NCBI GenBank assembly: GCA_029974635.1
Contig: JARKQY010000008.1
Coordinates: 1 to 42,576, forward strand
Direction: 5' to 3'
Source of the DNA: Bacillota bacterium
GTDB lineage: Bacteria; Bacillota; UBA4882; UBA8346
Length of the DNA stretch: 42,576 nt
The notes beneath the pieces were generated by a model. The model was not told the origin of the DNA, ran no database searches, and saw only the letters and a list, made by a program, of their open reading frames with translations. This document shows, in pieces, positions 23,180-31,984 of this stretch (position 1 is its first letter; each line of letters opens with the position of its first letter). Position numbers and translations under genes: made by a program.

Positions 23180-23659
23180 ATGACTGTTAGTGAATTATTT
23201 CATGCGCTTGCGATACTCACAACCGGATTATTTTCCGGACTGATGATGACTTTGGTAATCATTCTGCAAAAGCAATGGTTATTGATGAACCGGAGCGAAT
23301 ATTATTCTAACTTTCAAGGATTTCTGAAGGTTGCCAAAGGGAATGCGCTGGTTACAGTCCTTACCTTGTTTTCTTTTCTGGTCCCGCTGTTATTTGGGAT
23401 ACTATCGGTTATTGCAAAAAAGTGGGCCTTGGGAGTTTCCCTCATACTCGCCGGAATGCTTTTTTTGATTGGATGTTTTGTAGTAACCATGAAACTTAAT
23501 TTTCCAATATATAACAAAGTTACCTCGTGGCGATCTGAAAACGAGGCGACTGATTGGGAAGACATCAGGAGAAGATTCTATGTTTTGAACCTGATCCGAT
23601 TTGTCTCGGCAACTTTATCATTTATAGTGCTGGTTTTTAGTAAAGTATATTTTTATTAA
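23180..23659 (+). CDS. DUF1772 (anthrone oxygenase-like) membrane protein
   Basis: A 159-residue protein with four membrane segments (about 8-30, 52-74, 80-103 and 136-156). The DUF1772 features are present: the N-terminal ALAILTTGLFSGLMMTL helix, NFPIYNKVTSW after the third helix, and DWEDIRRRFYVLNLIR before the last. Named relatives include fungal anthrone oxygenases, but bacterial members have no known function. ATG 23180 follows GGAGAGGCGGAG. It is the last gene of the second accessory patch. Confidence 0.75.
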   Translation: MTVSELFHALAILTTGLFSGLMMTLVIILQKQWLLMNRSEYYSNFQGFLKVAKGNALVTVLTLFSFLVPLLFGILSVIAKKWALGVSLILAGMLFLIGCFVVTMKLNFPIYNKVTSWRSENEATDWEDIRRRFYVLNLIRFVSATLSFIVLVFSKVYFY

Positions 23660-23712
23660 TACCGGAAGAGATCGACAATGTAAGACAAAGCTAGGGAATT
23701 AACAGAAACTTT

Positions 23713-23741
23713 TTGACTATTTGATTGGTTCAATGTAAAAT
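23713..23741 (+). promoter_or_regulatory. Predicted sigma-A-type promoter of the glycan operon
   Basis: TTGACT (23713-23718), a 17-base spacer, then TAAAAT (23736-23741). It is the best match to a housekeeping promoter in the 250 bases before the GtrA gene, and leaves a leader of about 165 bases that contains two hairpins. Confidence 0.5.
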
Positions 23742-23765
23742 ATATATAAACAATTTCTAAATAAA

Positions 23766-23813
23766 TATTTGTTATCATTAACAAATACGAACTTCCCGTA
23801 TGATTCGGAAGTT
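23766..23813 (+). promoter_or_regulatory. Two tandem hairpins in the glycan-operon leader
   Basis: TATTTGTTA / TAACAAATA (23766-23787, loop TCAT) is followed by AACTTCC / GGAAGTT (23790-23813). An AT-rich run (tatattgtgtattatttttg) follows. They could be a leader control element or a weak terminator for transcription coming from upstream. Confidence 0.4.
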
Positions 23814-23912
23814 TATATTGTGTATTATTTTTGTTTGGCGAGTTGTATTGATTTTTCATACTGCTTATCCCGTATTAAATTGTAATAATTCTATAACATT
23901 GACGAGGTAAAA

Positions 23913-24380
23913 ATGACCATAATCAAGTACGCAACTGATTATCTAAAACGGAACCCCTTTTTCGGCGAGTTTTTTCATGAAAGCGCTATTGCCAAGTTTA
24001 AAAAATACCTGGTAACCGGCTTTTCGTCCTTTGGCCTGGAATATTTCATCTATTTTGTATTCCTGCACTTTTTGGGAGTGTATTATCTTTATTCAAGCTT
24101 TATTGCCCAGGCGGTCGTTTTTTGTTTCAACTTTCTCATGAACCGGTATTGGTCGTTTCAATCACGCATGAAGCTGAGTCACCAATTACCCAGATACCTG
24201 GCGATGTTTCTCTTCAACGTCGCTACATCCACCCTTCTATTGAAATTGTTATCCGATATCTGGGGAATCAATTATTACCTATCGAAAGTTTTGGTTATGG
24301 GAGCTATCGTCTCCTGGACTTTTATCATTTACAAGCGATTTATTTTCGTAACGGATCCCAAGGAGAGAAATGGGGCGTAG
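23913..24380 (+). CDS. GtrA-family membrane protein
   Basis: A 155-residue protein with four membrane helices and the GtrA pattern: FKKYLVTGFSSFGLEYFIYF, then VVFCFNFLMNRYWSF (the conserved N-x-x-x-NRxWxF), LPRYLAMFLFNVATSTLLL, and a final FIIYKRFIF. GtrA proteins are proposed to move undecaprenyl-phosphate-linked sugars across the membrane. ATG 23913 follows GAGGT at a normal distance. The last 11 bases overlap the next gene, a GtrB-like transferase, which is the classic pairing. It is the first gene of the glycan operon. Confidence 0.9.
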   Translation: MTIIKYATDYLKRNPFFGEFFHESAIAKFKKYLVTGFSSFGLEYFIYFVFLHFLGVYYLYSSFIAQAVVFCFNFLMNRYWSFQSRMKLSHQLPRYLAMFLFNVATSTLLLKLLSDIWGINYYLSKVLVMGAIVSWTFIIYKRFIFVTDPKERNGA

Positions 24381-25317
24381 TGATTTGATATCCATCATTA
24401 TCCCGGTTTATAATGAAGAGAAACAGATTCGGGAAAGCATCCAGGCAATCGGTGCTGTATTGCAAAAAAACAGCATATCCTACGAATTTATTCTGGTCGA
24501 TGATGGTTCCAAAGACAATACTTGGGCAATTCTGATGGATTTAGCCGCCTCTTATCCCGGAATGCAAGTAATCCGCTTCAGCCGTAATTTTGGGAAGGAA
24601 GCGGCTTTGTGCGCCGGACTGGACGCGGCCCGGGGTGATGCCGCGTTGATCATGGACGCGGATTTGCAGCATCCGCCGGAATTTATCCCTGAAATGATAC
24701 GGCTATGGAAAACCGGTTATGAAATCGTCGAAGGAGTCAAGAGTTCCAGAGGACGGGAGAAGCTGTCAAACCGTTTCTTTGCCCGGGTTTTTTATGATAT
24801 GATGCAGCGATTATCCGGGTTTGATTTACATAACGCTTCTGATTTCAAATTGTTGGATGCCAAGGTAGTGGCTGCCTGGCGGCAAATGCCGGAACGGCAT
24901 ACTTTTTTCCGGGGAATGGCTGCCTGGGTGGGCTTTCAACGGACTGCGGTATCTTTTGAGGTCCCGGAACGCCCGATAGGCGGTTCGAAATGGTCAAAAT
25001 TGCATTTATTCAAACTGGCGATGACGGCAATAACTTCTTTTTCTTCAATCCCTTTACAAATTGTAACTTTCTTAGGCATTATTTTTTTGTTGGGGGCAAT
25101 TCCGTTAATATTTCAAACTTTATATCTGTACTTCCATGGAGACGCCCGCGCCGGTTTCACCACAGTCATCGTATTGCTGCTGATCATCGGCAGTATTCTG
25201 ATGATTAGTTTGGGAATCATCGGTATGTATATTGCCAAGATCTTTGAAGAGGTAAAATTCCGGCCGCGTTATTTAATCACCGAAAAATTGGAACATAGGG
25301 GAGAAGAGCCAAAATGA
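24370..25317 (+). CDS. GtrB/DPM1-like polyprenyl-phosphate glycosyltransferase (GT2)
   Basis: A 315-residue GT2 enzyme. The catalytic domain (1-225) has SIIIPVYNEE, VDDGS (43-47), SRNFGKEAALCAGLDAARGD, the metal-binding DADLQHPPE (D96/D98) and HTFFRGMAAWVG. Two C-terminal helices (about 240-262 and 272-300) anchor it. Such enzymes load a sugar from a nucleotide donor onto undecaprenyl phosphate on the inner face, which GtrA may then flip. The sugar cannot be deduced. AGGAG lies 4 bases before ATG 24370. It overlaps GtrA by 11 bases and the next gene by 4 (ATGA). Confidence 0.9.
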   Translation: MGRSDLISIIIPVYNEEKQIRESIQAIGAVLQKNSISYEFILVDDGSKDNTWAILMDLAASYPGMQVIRFSRNFGKEAALCAGLDAARGDAALIMDADLQHPPEFIPEMIRLWKTGYEIVEGVKSSRGREKLSNRFFARVFYDMMQRLSGFDLHNASDFKLLDAKVVAAWRQMPERHTFFRGMAAWVGFQRTAVSFEVPERPIGGSKWSKLHLFKLAMTAITSFSSIPLQIVTFLGIIFLLGAIPLIFQTLYLYFHGDARAGFTTVIVLLLIIGSILMISLGIIGMYIAKIFEEVKFRPRYLITEKLEHRGEEPK

Positions 25318-27440
25318 CTGCCTGTTTATACCTTATTGTAGCTGGGTGGAGCGGTTTTACCATTTTGAAATGGCTGTTTCCGCAACTATTCAAACTCTCC
25401 GCGACTGAGAGCATCATGGGTAAGCCGGCCCCGCTGGCAAATTGGATGGTGGTTGCGCCGGGCTCCTTTTTGATCGGGACGTTGCTGATGACTTGGGTTA
25501 CTTATTTCGGGGCGTATTTATTCCAAAGCGCCGCCCGGCCCCTTATTTACGGAAACCTGATTTCGTTGCTCGTGTTTGGCATAGTGATTATTCTCGGAAT
25601 AGTTACCCAGCGGAGCGCATACCGCAATATGCTTCAAAACATCAAGGATCAAGCATCTTCTCCTGATAAATCCTTTGTGAGGAAATACCGGTTTGAATTG
25701 GTAGCTTGCGCCGTTTTTTTCGTTGTGGCCTATTTCCTGATGTTTCATGTCTTCCGGATAGAAGGCAATGTCATTTATATCGGCCGGTCTGTATTTAGTG
25801 ATTTTGGGCCGCACTTAGCCGTGATCCGTTCTTTTTCGCTCGGATCCAATTTTCCAACCGAATACCCGCATTTTGCCGATGGTCATGCCCGGTATCACTT
25901 TCTATTTCAGTTTCTGGTGGGTAATTTGGAATTTCTGGGGTTGCGGCTGGATTGGGCTTTTAATTTGCCCAGCATTCTCTCGTTAGTCGCTTTTGTAATG
26001 CTTTTATATTCGTTGGCCGTATTGATCATGGGGGTTAAATGGGCCGGAATTTTAAGCGCCGTATTCTTCTTTTTCCGGAGTTCATGGGCCTTCGTTACTT
26101 ATCTGGCCGGCCTCCCAACCAATCAATGGCTTACCGGCATATTGGCCAATGACCGGTTTATCGGCAAAACCCGTTACGAAGACTGGGGGTTGTGGACCCA
26201 GAACGTCTATGTCAACCAGCGCCATCTGGCGTTTTCTCTCGGGATCCTAATATTAATTCTGATTTTGTTATATCCGTTATATCAGAAAATGATAGCGGCT
26301 TTCAGGGCCGCCAGAAAAGAACCGGCCGCCGTACCGGAGAAGACTCCGCAGCGCGGTGCAAATGCCAAAACCGCAAAAGCTGCACCGGGCTCTTTGCAAA
26401 AATGGCTGCGCCCGCGGCTTGATGAGTTTTTATTCAAGAAAGACGCCTGGTTGCCTGAAAATCTGTTCCGGGCACTCATCATCGGCATTCTACTGGGCGC
26501 CACCAGTTTTTGGAATGGGGCGGTCTTGATTGCGGCGGGTTTAATCTTGGCCTTTTTGGCCATTTTTTCCAAACACAGGTTGGAATATGTGGCCATTGCA
26601 GTTCCTACTCTTCTGCTGGCCTTGCTGCAATCACAGTTCTTCATCGGTTCCGGAGGGGAAGCGGTTAATCCCCGGTATGCTCCGGGTTTTTTAGCCAATG
26701 GCGCGGATTTTAATGCAATCGCTGCTTATTATCTGGAGTTATTAGGGATTTTACCCTGGATCATAGTTGCGGGGTTATTTATTGCTCCGAAAGGGAGCCG
26801 CCTGTTGGTCATTCCCTTTGTCATCCCGTTGGTTTTTGCCACTACGGTTCAATTAACCCCCGATGCCGCCGTTAATCACAAATATGTGATGATTGCGGTG
26901 ATCTTATTAAATATCATCACCGCTGCAATTATCTATCGCTTGTTCAAAAAACGGTTTGTATTTACCAAAATCATTGCTGTATTGCTGTTTTTGGCCTTAA
27001 TATTTACCGGAATAATTGATTTGATAACTTTAGTAAATTCCAACCGGAAGGAATTAGCCGTCACAGTCCGCACCGATGATCCGGTGCTGACCTGGGTAGC
27101 CCAAAATACCAACCCCCGTGAGTTGTTTTTAACGGGCCGTTATGGCATTCACCCCATTTTGTTGGCGGGGCGCAAGATTTTTTATGGCTGGCCTTATTTC
27201 CCATGGTCCGCCGGGTATAATACCTATGCCCGGGAAGAGGTTGTCAAACAAATTTACGGTTGTTGGGATGAAACTGTTCTAAAGAATCTGGTCCGTAATC
27301 ACCGGATTGATTATATCGTAATTGAACCCGAAAACCGGCAGGCTGATTTTTATCTGTTAAATGAAGCTTTGATTCGAAACACATTTCGTTTAGTATATCA
27401 AAACATGGAACGGGATATCAGTATTTATGCAACTGATTAA
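25314..27440 (+). CDS. Polytopic GT-C-like membrane glycosyltransferase (unassigned family)
   Basis: A 708-residue protein with about a dozen membrane helices. After the first helices an extracytoplasmic loop holds SVFSDFGPHLAVIRS and HFADGHARYHFLFQFLVGN, the acidic-loop layout of GT-C transferases that use lipid-linked sugars. A charged Ala/Lys/Pro loop lies near 335-370. The last 130 residues form a soluble domain (DDPVLTWVAQNTNPRELFLT ... YGWPYFPWSAGYNTYAREEV ... HRIDYIVIE). This tail resembles in plan that of the DUF2298 protein at 34216 (YIVIG). The start ATG overlaps the preceding stop as ATGA. No exact family name is claimed. Confidence 0.7.
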   Translation: MTACLYLIVAGWSGFTILKWLFPQLFKLSATESIMGKPAPLANWMVVAPGSFLIGTLLMTWVTYFGAYLFQSAARPLIYGNLISLLVFGIVIILGIVTQRSAYRNMLQNIKDQASSPDKSFVRKYRFELVACAVFFVVAYFLMFHVFRIEGNVIYIGRSVFSDFGPHLAVIRSFSLGSNFPTEYPHFADGHARYHFLFQFLVGNLEFLGLRLDWAFNLPSILSLVAFVMLLYSLAVLIMGVKWAGILSAVFFFFRSSWAFVTYLAGLPTNQWLTGILANDRFIGKTRYEDWGLWTQNVYVNQRHLAFSLGILILILILLYPLYQKMIAAFRAARKEPAAVPEKTPQRGANAKTAKAAPGSLQKWLRPRLDEFLFKKDAWLPENLFRALIIGILLGATSFWNGAVLIAAGLILAFLAIFSKHRLEYVAIAVPTLLLALLQSQFFIGSGGEAVNPRYAPGFLANGADFNAIAAYYLELLGILPWIIVAGLFIAPKGSRLLVIPFVIPLVFATTVQLTPDAAVNHKYVMIAVILLNIITAAIIYRLFKKRFVFTKIIAVLLFLALIFTGIIDLITLVNSNRKELAVTVRTDDPVLTWVAQNTNPRELFLTGRYGIHPILLAGRKIFYGWPYFPWSAGYNTYAREEVVKQIYGCWDETVLKNLVRNHRIDYIVIEPENRQADFYLLNEALIRNTFRLVYQNMERDISIYATD

Positions 27441-27472
27441 TGTAAAAAAAGAAAAGACAGGGAGGAATCATT

Positions 27473-28273
27473 GTGGTTAGGAAAGTCCGGTTTGTGATGA
27501 TGGTTTTCGCAATTTTATTGGCGGTATCAACTTGTTTGACCTATGGGGCAAGCCCCAATCTAATTAAAAATCCCGGATTTGAAGAGGTCTCCGGCACTTT
27601 GCCCGCTGAGTGGACTTATAAAGACGGCGATTTGCCCCAAGGTGTTACATATGGAATCAGTAAAAACGCGCCTCGCTCTGGTTCCAATTCTCTGGTAATC
27701 ACCAATACGGAAGAGTTTGACACCATAATTGCCCAAAAACTAAAGGTCCAACAGGATAAAGTGTATCGTATCAGTTGCTGGATCCGGGCTGAGAATATTG
27801 CCAACCAACCCGGCTCCGCCAATATCACTTTATATTATGTGGATAACGGCTTTGGATGCAAGGGAATCTATACGTCCAGGGAATTATCGAATACGGGAAA
27901 CCAGTGGCAATTATTGGAGTTCTACATTAAGACCTTGAAAATATCCGATCCCTTATCCATCGGTGTCCGTTTGGGGGGCCAGGGGACCAAAAATCGGGGG
28001 ACTGCATATTTCGACGATCTTACCGTGGAGCTGGTTCAAAACCCGGGTTCCAACCTTCAAATCGAACAATTTTTCGTTCCCGGGAAACAGCAAGATACGG
28101 GAAACCAGACCGGCAATCCTGGTTCCCCAAAATCCAATCCGATAATTATCTATGTCATTCTCGGCCTTCTCGGCCTGGGTCTGCTGGCTTATTTCGAGAT
28201 TAAACTGACCAAGAAAGAAAAAAAAGAGAACGATTCGGTGGAAGACAAAGACGAAGAAGAAGCAGCGGACTGA
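27473..28273 (+). CDS. Membrane-anchored carbohydrate-binding (CBM4/9-like) protein
   Basis: A 266-residue exported protein: signal peptide (residues 1-26), then a jelly-roll module of about 160 residues with the usual opening NLIKNPGFEEVSGTLPAEWT and the later YRISCWIRAENI, WQLLEFYIKT and GTAYFDDLTVEL. This pattern is typical of CBM4/9/16/22-like modules. A Gly/Asn/Pro linker leads to one membrane helix (about 222-242) and an acidic, lysine-rich cytoplasmic tail (KKEKKENDSVEDKDEEE). No catalytic domain is present. Within a glycan operon it may hold or sense the product. Start GTG 27473, with GGGAGG 7 bases upstream. Confidence 0.75.
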   Translation: MVRKVRFVMMVFAILLAVSTCLTYGASPNLIKNPGFEEVSGTLPAEWTYKDGDLPQGVTYGISKNAPRSGSNSLVITNTEEFDTIIAQKLKVQQDKVYRISCWIRAENIANQPGSANITLYYVDNGFGCKGIYTSRELSNTGNQWQLLEFYIKTLKISDPLSIGVRLGGQGTKNRGTAYFDDLTVELVQNPGSNLQIEQFFVPGKQQDTGNQTGNPGSPKSNPIIIYVILGLLGLGLLAYFEIKLTKKEKKENDSVEDKDEEEAAD

Positions 28274-28315
28274 AAAATTGTGTAACAAACCAAAAAACAA
28301 GTTGGCGGGTAAATG

Positions 28316-30358
28316 ATGGATATGGATAAAATTGAGCAAAATGATGCAAATGAGATGAACAGGACGGATACCAATCAAATAGCTGGCTCCGCTATGGAGA
28401 ACCAGGAATTGGCAACTGCCAAGGAAAGTAATATCAACCTCGGATCGCAACATGGGAAGTTGACTGTTAGATCTGTATTCGCTCTGCGCCGGGCTTGGTT
28501 TATTCTGGCCTTACTTAGCAGTATCATTTGCCTGGTTTCAAGCATTCTTCATTATACGCATCGCTATTACGGCAATCCTGTAACCTGGATATCCTGGCTT
28601 ACAGGATTGTTGTTTTTATTCATAGCCGTATGCCCGTCCCGGGAAAAAATCCGCCAAAAACTTGCGGTTATACCTAACAAAACTACATATATTTTTGGGG
28701 CATTGGCTGCTTTTTTTATTCTTTCCCACTTTTGGAATTTTTCAACCGCTCCCTGGAATCAAAACGGCCTGTTTGATGATGCCGCTTGGGATATCTATTT
28801 CGCCAAGACGTACATTTTTTCCGGAGCACCTTTTCAACCGGCATTCCCGGATTTTGGAATTGCCCGGGAAGTGATGTTTCATTATTACATCACTTTCTGG
28901 TTCAAATTGTTCGGTTACAATCTGCTGACTTTTAATATCTCATTGATCGTACTCGGGTTAATCACGTTTTTATTTACCTGCCTACTTATTCAAAAACTTT
29001 TCAATAATTACACTGTTACCATTGCCGCAGGAGTTATCCTGAATTTCTTGCCGTTGCATTATGTGCACACGTTTGCCGGGCACCGTTACGCAGCTGCGGC
29101 GCCGCTAATCATGTCCTCGTTATATTTCTTATATACCGGATTCAAAGGGCGCTCCTCCTTCCGCATTGTGGTCAGCGCAATGCTGGCGGCTTTCTGTGTT
29201 GACAGCGCCATTATGGGGAAACAATACTTGATGGGAATTTTGGCGGCGTTTTTATTGATATTCGGCTTCCATTTTAAAAGATACTTTTCCAGAATCAATT
29301 GGAACCTGGCGAAATTATTCGGAGCCAGTCTGATTGTGGCAATGATGCCGTTGCTGGTATATATTTGTTACAATCCCATCTATTTTGTCCATGAAAGCAA
29401 TATGACCCGGACATTTTTAGATGCCTTTCGTTCCGGCGGCTGGAATGGGATTAAGCCTTATTATGATCAAACCTGGCAAGTATTTTTTGGCGATTTCACT
29501 TATAAACGGGAATTTATCTGGGAATTTGTGCTGATTCCGTTTTCATACTATGCATTTTTAATCCCGGGAGTAATGTTGGCCTTGCTTCGCAAGCGGTATG
29601 AAATGGTGTTGTTGGCGGTCATACCCATTGGCGGCGCGTTTGTGGCCGGTTGTTATGATTTCAGGGTACTGCACGCCGCCCCGTTCTGGATTATTTTGAT
29701 GGCCTTTACCTTTCATGAGATTATGAAGCTAACCTCCCGTTACCGGAATAAAATCATAAAAATAACCGGATTGGCTGTAATCTCCGGGGTGTTACTGGCC
29801 GGATTGATTCCTTGTATCGGGTACATTCACGGCAAATCCAAAGACCCGAATTCCATTTGGCTCCTGCCCCAAAAAGATGTTGCTTTATCCCGGTACTTGC
29901 GGGACATAGTGGCGGGAGTTCCCGATCCATCACCGCGATTGCGCTATCAAGAGTTTAACAAGCTGCAAGGTTATCCGGAACCGGATTACGATACTTTGAT
30001 ATGCCAGTACCTGGGTTTTGCTATTACCCATATGTTTTTAAAAGATTACGATGACCGAAAAATCATGGCATTCAGCGATCAGACACCCTTTAACCTGCAA
30101 AATGAATCTGAGATCTTGCAGAACAATAAAAATGCCATTTTCAATTATCCAATCGGGACCAAGGATCTAAAACTGATTTGGGAAGTTCAGGACAAAACCA
30201 GCCGGATTATTGAGGCCTTCAAAAGATTGAACTTCCTGGGCTGCGATGAAATTTTGACTTCGGAGCATGCCGGTCAGAGCTTTTCATTTTATGTATTAAC
30301 GGTTAAAAACGAAAATATCGGCCGTTTGAAACAGGAAACCGCCAAAATTCAATTATAA
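28316..30358 (+). CDS. Polytopic GT-C-like membrane glycosyltransferase
   Basis: A 680-residue protein: a hydrophilic N-terminus of about 60 residues, then some 12 helices. The first large outside loop contains NQNGLFDDAAWDIYFAKTYI, whose paired Asp residues are the expected catalytic acids of GT-C/GT39-type enzymes, followed by EVMFHYYITFWFKLFGYN. A soluble C-terminal domain follows (about 545-680). The start is uncertain: ATG 28313 and 28316 are adjacent and GGCGGGT lies closer to 28313; I take 28316 for spacing. It is the third large membrane transferase of the operon; donor and acceptor are unknown. Confidence 0.7.
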   Translation: MDMDKIEQNDANEMNRTDTNQIAGSAMENQELATAKESNINLGSQHGKLTVRSVFALRRAWFILALLSSIICLVSSILHYTHRYYGNPVTWISWLTGLLFLFIAVCPSREKIRQKLAVIPNKTTYIFGALAAFFILSHFWNFSTAPWNQNGLFDDAAWDIYFAKTYIFSGAPFQPAFPDFGIAREVMFHYYITFWFKLFGYNLLTFNISLIVLGLITFLFTCLLIQKLFNNYTVTIAAGVILNFLPLHYVHTFAGHRYAAAAPLIMSSLYFLYTGFKGRSSFRIVVSAMLAAFCVDSAIMGKQYLMGILAAFLLIFGFHFKRYFSRINWNLAKLFGASLIVAMMPLLVYICYNPIYFVHESNMTRTFLDAFRSGGWNGIKPYYDQTWQVFFGDFTYKREFIWEFVLIPFSYYAFLIPGVMLALLRKRYEMVLLAVIPIGGAFVAGCYDFRVLHAAPFWIILMAFTFHEIMKLTSRYRNKIIKITGLAVISGVLLAGLIPCIGYIHGKSKDPNSIWLLPQKDVALSRYLRDIVAGVPDPSPRLRYQEFNKLQGYPEPDYDTLICQYLGFAITHMFLKDYDDRKIMAFSDQTPFNLQNESEILQNNKNAIFNYPIGTKDLKLIWEVQDKTSRIIEAFKRLNFLGCDEILTSEHAGQSFSFYVLTVKNENIGRLKQETAKIQL

Positions 30359-30372
30359 ATGAGGACTGTTCA

Positions 30373-31809
30373 ATGAACCAGGTGATAATTATGGGGGCCG
30401 GTCCGGCCGGTCTGGCTGCCGCGTATAAACTAAAGCAAGACAAGCAGGTGATTCTTCTTGAGTCCGAAAACCAGGTGGGGGGTATTAGTAAAACCATTCA
30501 GTACAACGGTTACTATTTTGACCTGGGCGGACACCGGTTTTTCACTAAATTCGATGAAGTAAATCTTTTTTGGAATGAGATCTTGGGAAGCAGTTTCGTC
30601 AGAACCCCCCGGTTATCCAGGATTTATTACCGGAACCGCTTTTTCAATTATCCGTTGACACCCCTTAACGCGCTTTTTGGGGTCGGAATCTTTGACACGG
30701 TTGTCATTATTTTGAGTTATCTGAAGTCAAAACTTTTTCCTTATCCGGTGGAAGATACTTTTGAACAGTGGGTCTCCAACCGGTTTGGCAAAAGATTATA
30801 CAGCATATTTTTCAAAACGTATACGGAAAAGGTTTGGGGAATTCCCTGTTCCCAATTGGAAGCGGAATGGTCGGCCCAGCGTATCAAAGGCTTATCATTG
30901 ACCACCGCTATTATTAACGCCGTCTTCAAACCGAAAAACAGCAAGATCAAGACCCTTATCGATGAATTCGATTACCCGGAATACGGCCCGGGAATGATGT
31001 ACACCGCTGCCAAAGACAAGATTGAGTCCGCTGGCGGACGGGTTTTATTGAAATCGAAGATCATCGGGGTTAATCATGAAAACTACATCATCCGTAGTGT
31101 GGACTACAGTGATTCCAACGGAAATGTTCACCAGTTGGCCGGTGATGATTTTGTCTCCAGCATTCCCATTACTGAATTGATTCAAATCTTAAACCCGCGG
31201 CCTCCGGCGGAGGTTGTTAAAGCTGCGGAGAGTCTGGCTTACCGTAGTTTAATCACTGTCGATATCATTGTTAACCGCCCGGTTTTGTTTCCGGATAACT
31301 GGATTTATATTCATTCACCCGAGGTGAAGCTGGGCCGGATTCAGAATTTTAAGAACTGGAGCCGGAAAATGGCGCCTGATCCCAATAAAACCTCTCTGGG
31401 ACTAGAGTATTTCAGCACCGAAAACGATGAGTTATGGAATCTTCCGGATGCCGAACTGTTTAAGCTGGCGGCCGCCGAGGTTGAAAAAATAAAGATATGC
31501 AATGCTTCGGAGATTGAGGACTACATTGTGGTACGGGTTCCAAAAGCTTATCCGGTATATAACACCGGTTACCAGAAGCATTTGAATATTGTCAAGGATT
31601 ACCTGCAACAATTTAAAAACCTGCAATTGGCGGGACGATACGGCCTTTTTAAATATAACAATATGGATCATTCGATTCTTACCGGTTTTTATGCCGCCCG
31701 GAATATCCTGGAACCCCATCGGCATTATGACACCTGGGAAATAAACACCGAAGAAGAGTATCATGAAATGAAAAAGGAGACCGCGTCGCAAAAACCTGTT
31801 GGCATCTGA
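30373..31809 (+). CDS. FAD-dependent oxidoreductase, UDP-galactopyranose mutase / protoporphyrinogen-oxidase-like
   Basis: A 478-residue flavoprotein. The N-terminal dinucleotide fold reads VIIMGAGPAGLAAAYKL, with GGISKTIQYNGYYFDLGGHR, the second FAD contact typical of the amine-oxidase/UGM group. YTEKVWGIPCSQLEAEWSAQ is characteristic of the sub-group found beside glycan genes. The C-terminal FAD loop AGRYGLFKYNNMDHSILTGF is intact. Relatives are often annotated UDP-galactopyranose mutase-like, but the exact reaction of this branch is not settled. In this operon it may isomerise or oxidise a nucleotide or lipid-linked sugar. GAGGA lies 7 bases before ATG 30373, which is 14 bases after the previous stop. 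Confidence 0.8.
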   Translation: MNQVIIMGAGPAGLAAAYKLKQDKQVILLESENQVGGISKTIQYNGYYFDLGGHRFFTKFDEVNLFWNEILGSSFVRTPRLSRIYYRNRFFNYPLTPLNALFGVGIFDTVVIILSYLKSKLFPYPVEDTFEQWVSNRFGKRLYSIFFKTYTEKVWGIPCSQLEAEWSAQRIKGLSLTTAIINAVFKPKNSKIKTLIDEFDYPEYGPGMMYTAAKDKIESAGGRVLLKSKIIGVNHENYIIRSVDYSDSNGNVHQLAGDDFVSSIPITELIQILNPRPPAEVVKAAESLAYRSLITVDIIVNRPVLFPDNWIYIHSPEVKLGRIQNFKNWSRKMAPDPNKTSLGLEYFSTENDELWNLPDAELFKLAAAEVEKIKICNASEIEDYIVVRVPKAYPVYNTGYQKHLNIVKDYLQQFKNLQLAGRYGLFKYNNMDHSILTGFYAARNILEPHRHYDTWEINTEEEYHEMKKETASQKPVGI

Positions 31810-31857
31810 ATAAGGTAATGCCAAAGCGCTAAAAACATATACTCGCGCAGAGAAGTC

Positions 31858-31940
31858 GTCACCCAAGGTGACAAAGGCGCAGAGTTTAATCCCTTGCCTG
31901 ACAGGACCTTATCCCTCTCTTTCACAAAATAGAGGGATAA
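31858..31940 (+). promoter_or_regulatory. Two hairpins in the only long gap of the glycan operon
   Basis: GTCACC / GGTGAC with loop CAA (31858-31872) and a perfect 10-bp stem TTATCCCTCT / AGAGGGATAA (31909-31918 / 31931-31940). No T run follows, so an RNA-stability or processing role is more likely than termination. An in-frame extension of the next gene crosses this gap but looks non-coding. Confidence 0.4.
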
Positions 31941-31984
31941 AGGGTGAGTTCTTTGTCTACTATCCAAAGAAGGAGAATGGAAAA

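Noticed and set aside
31868..31984. N-terminal extension of the GT87-like protein
   Set aside because: The extension crosses two hairpins, has no membrane or motif content, and a good ribosome binding site precedes ATG 31985.
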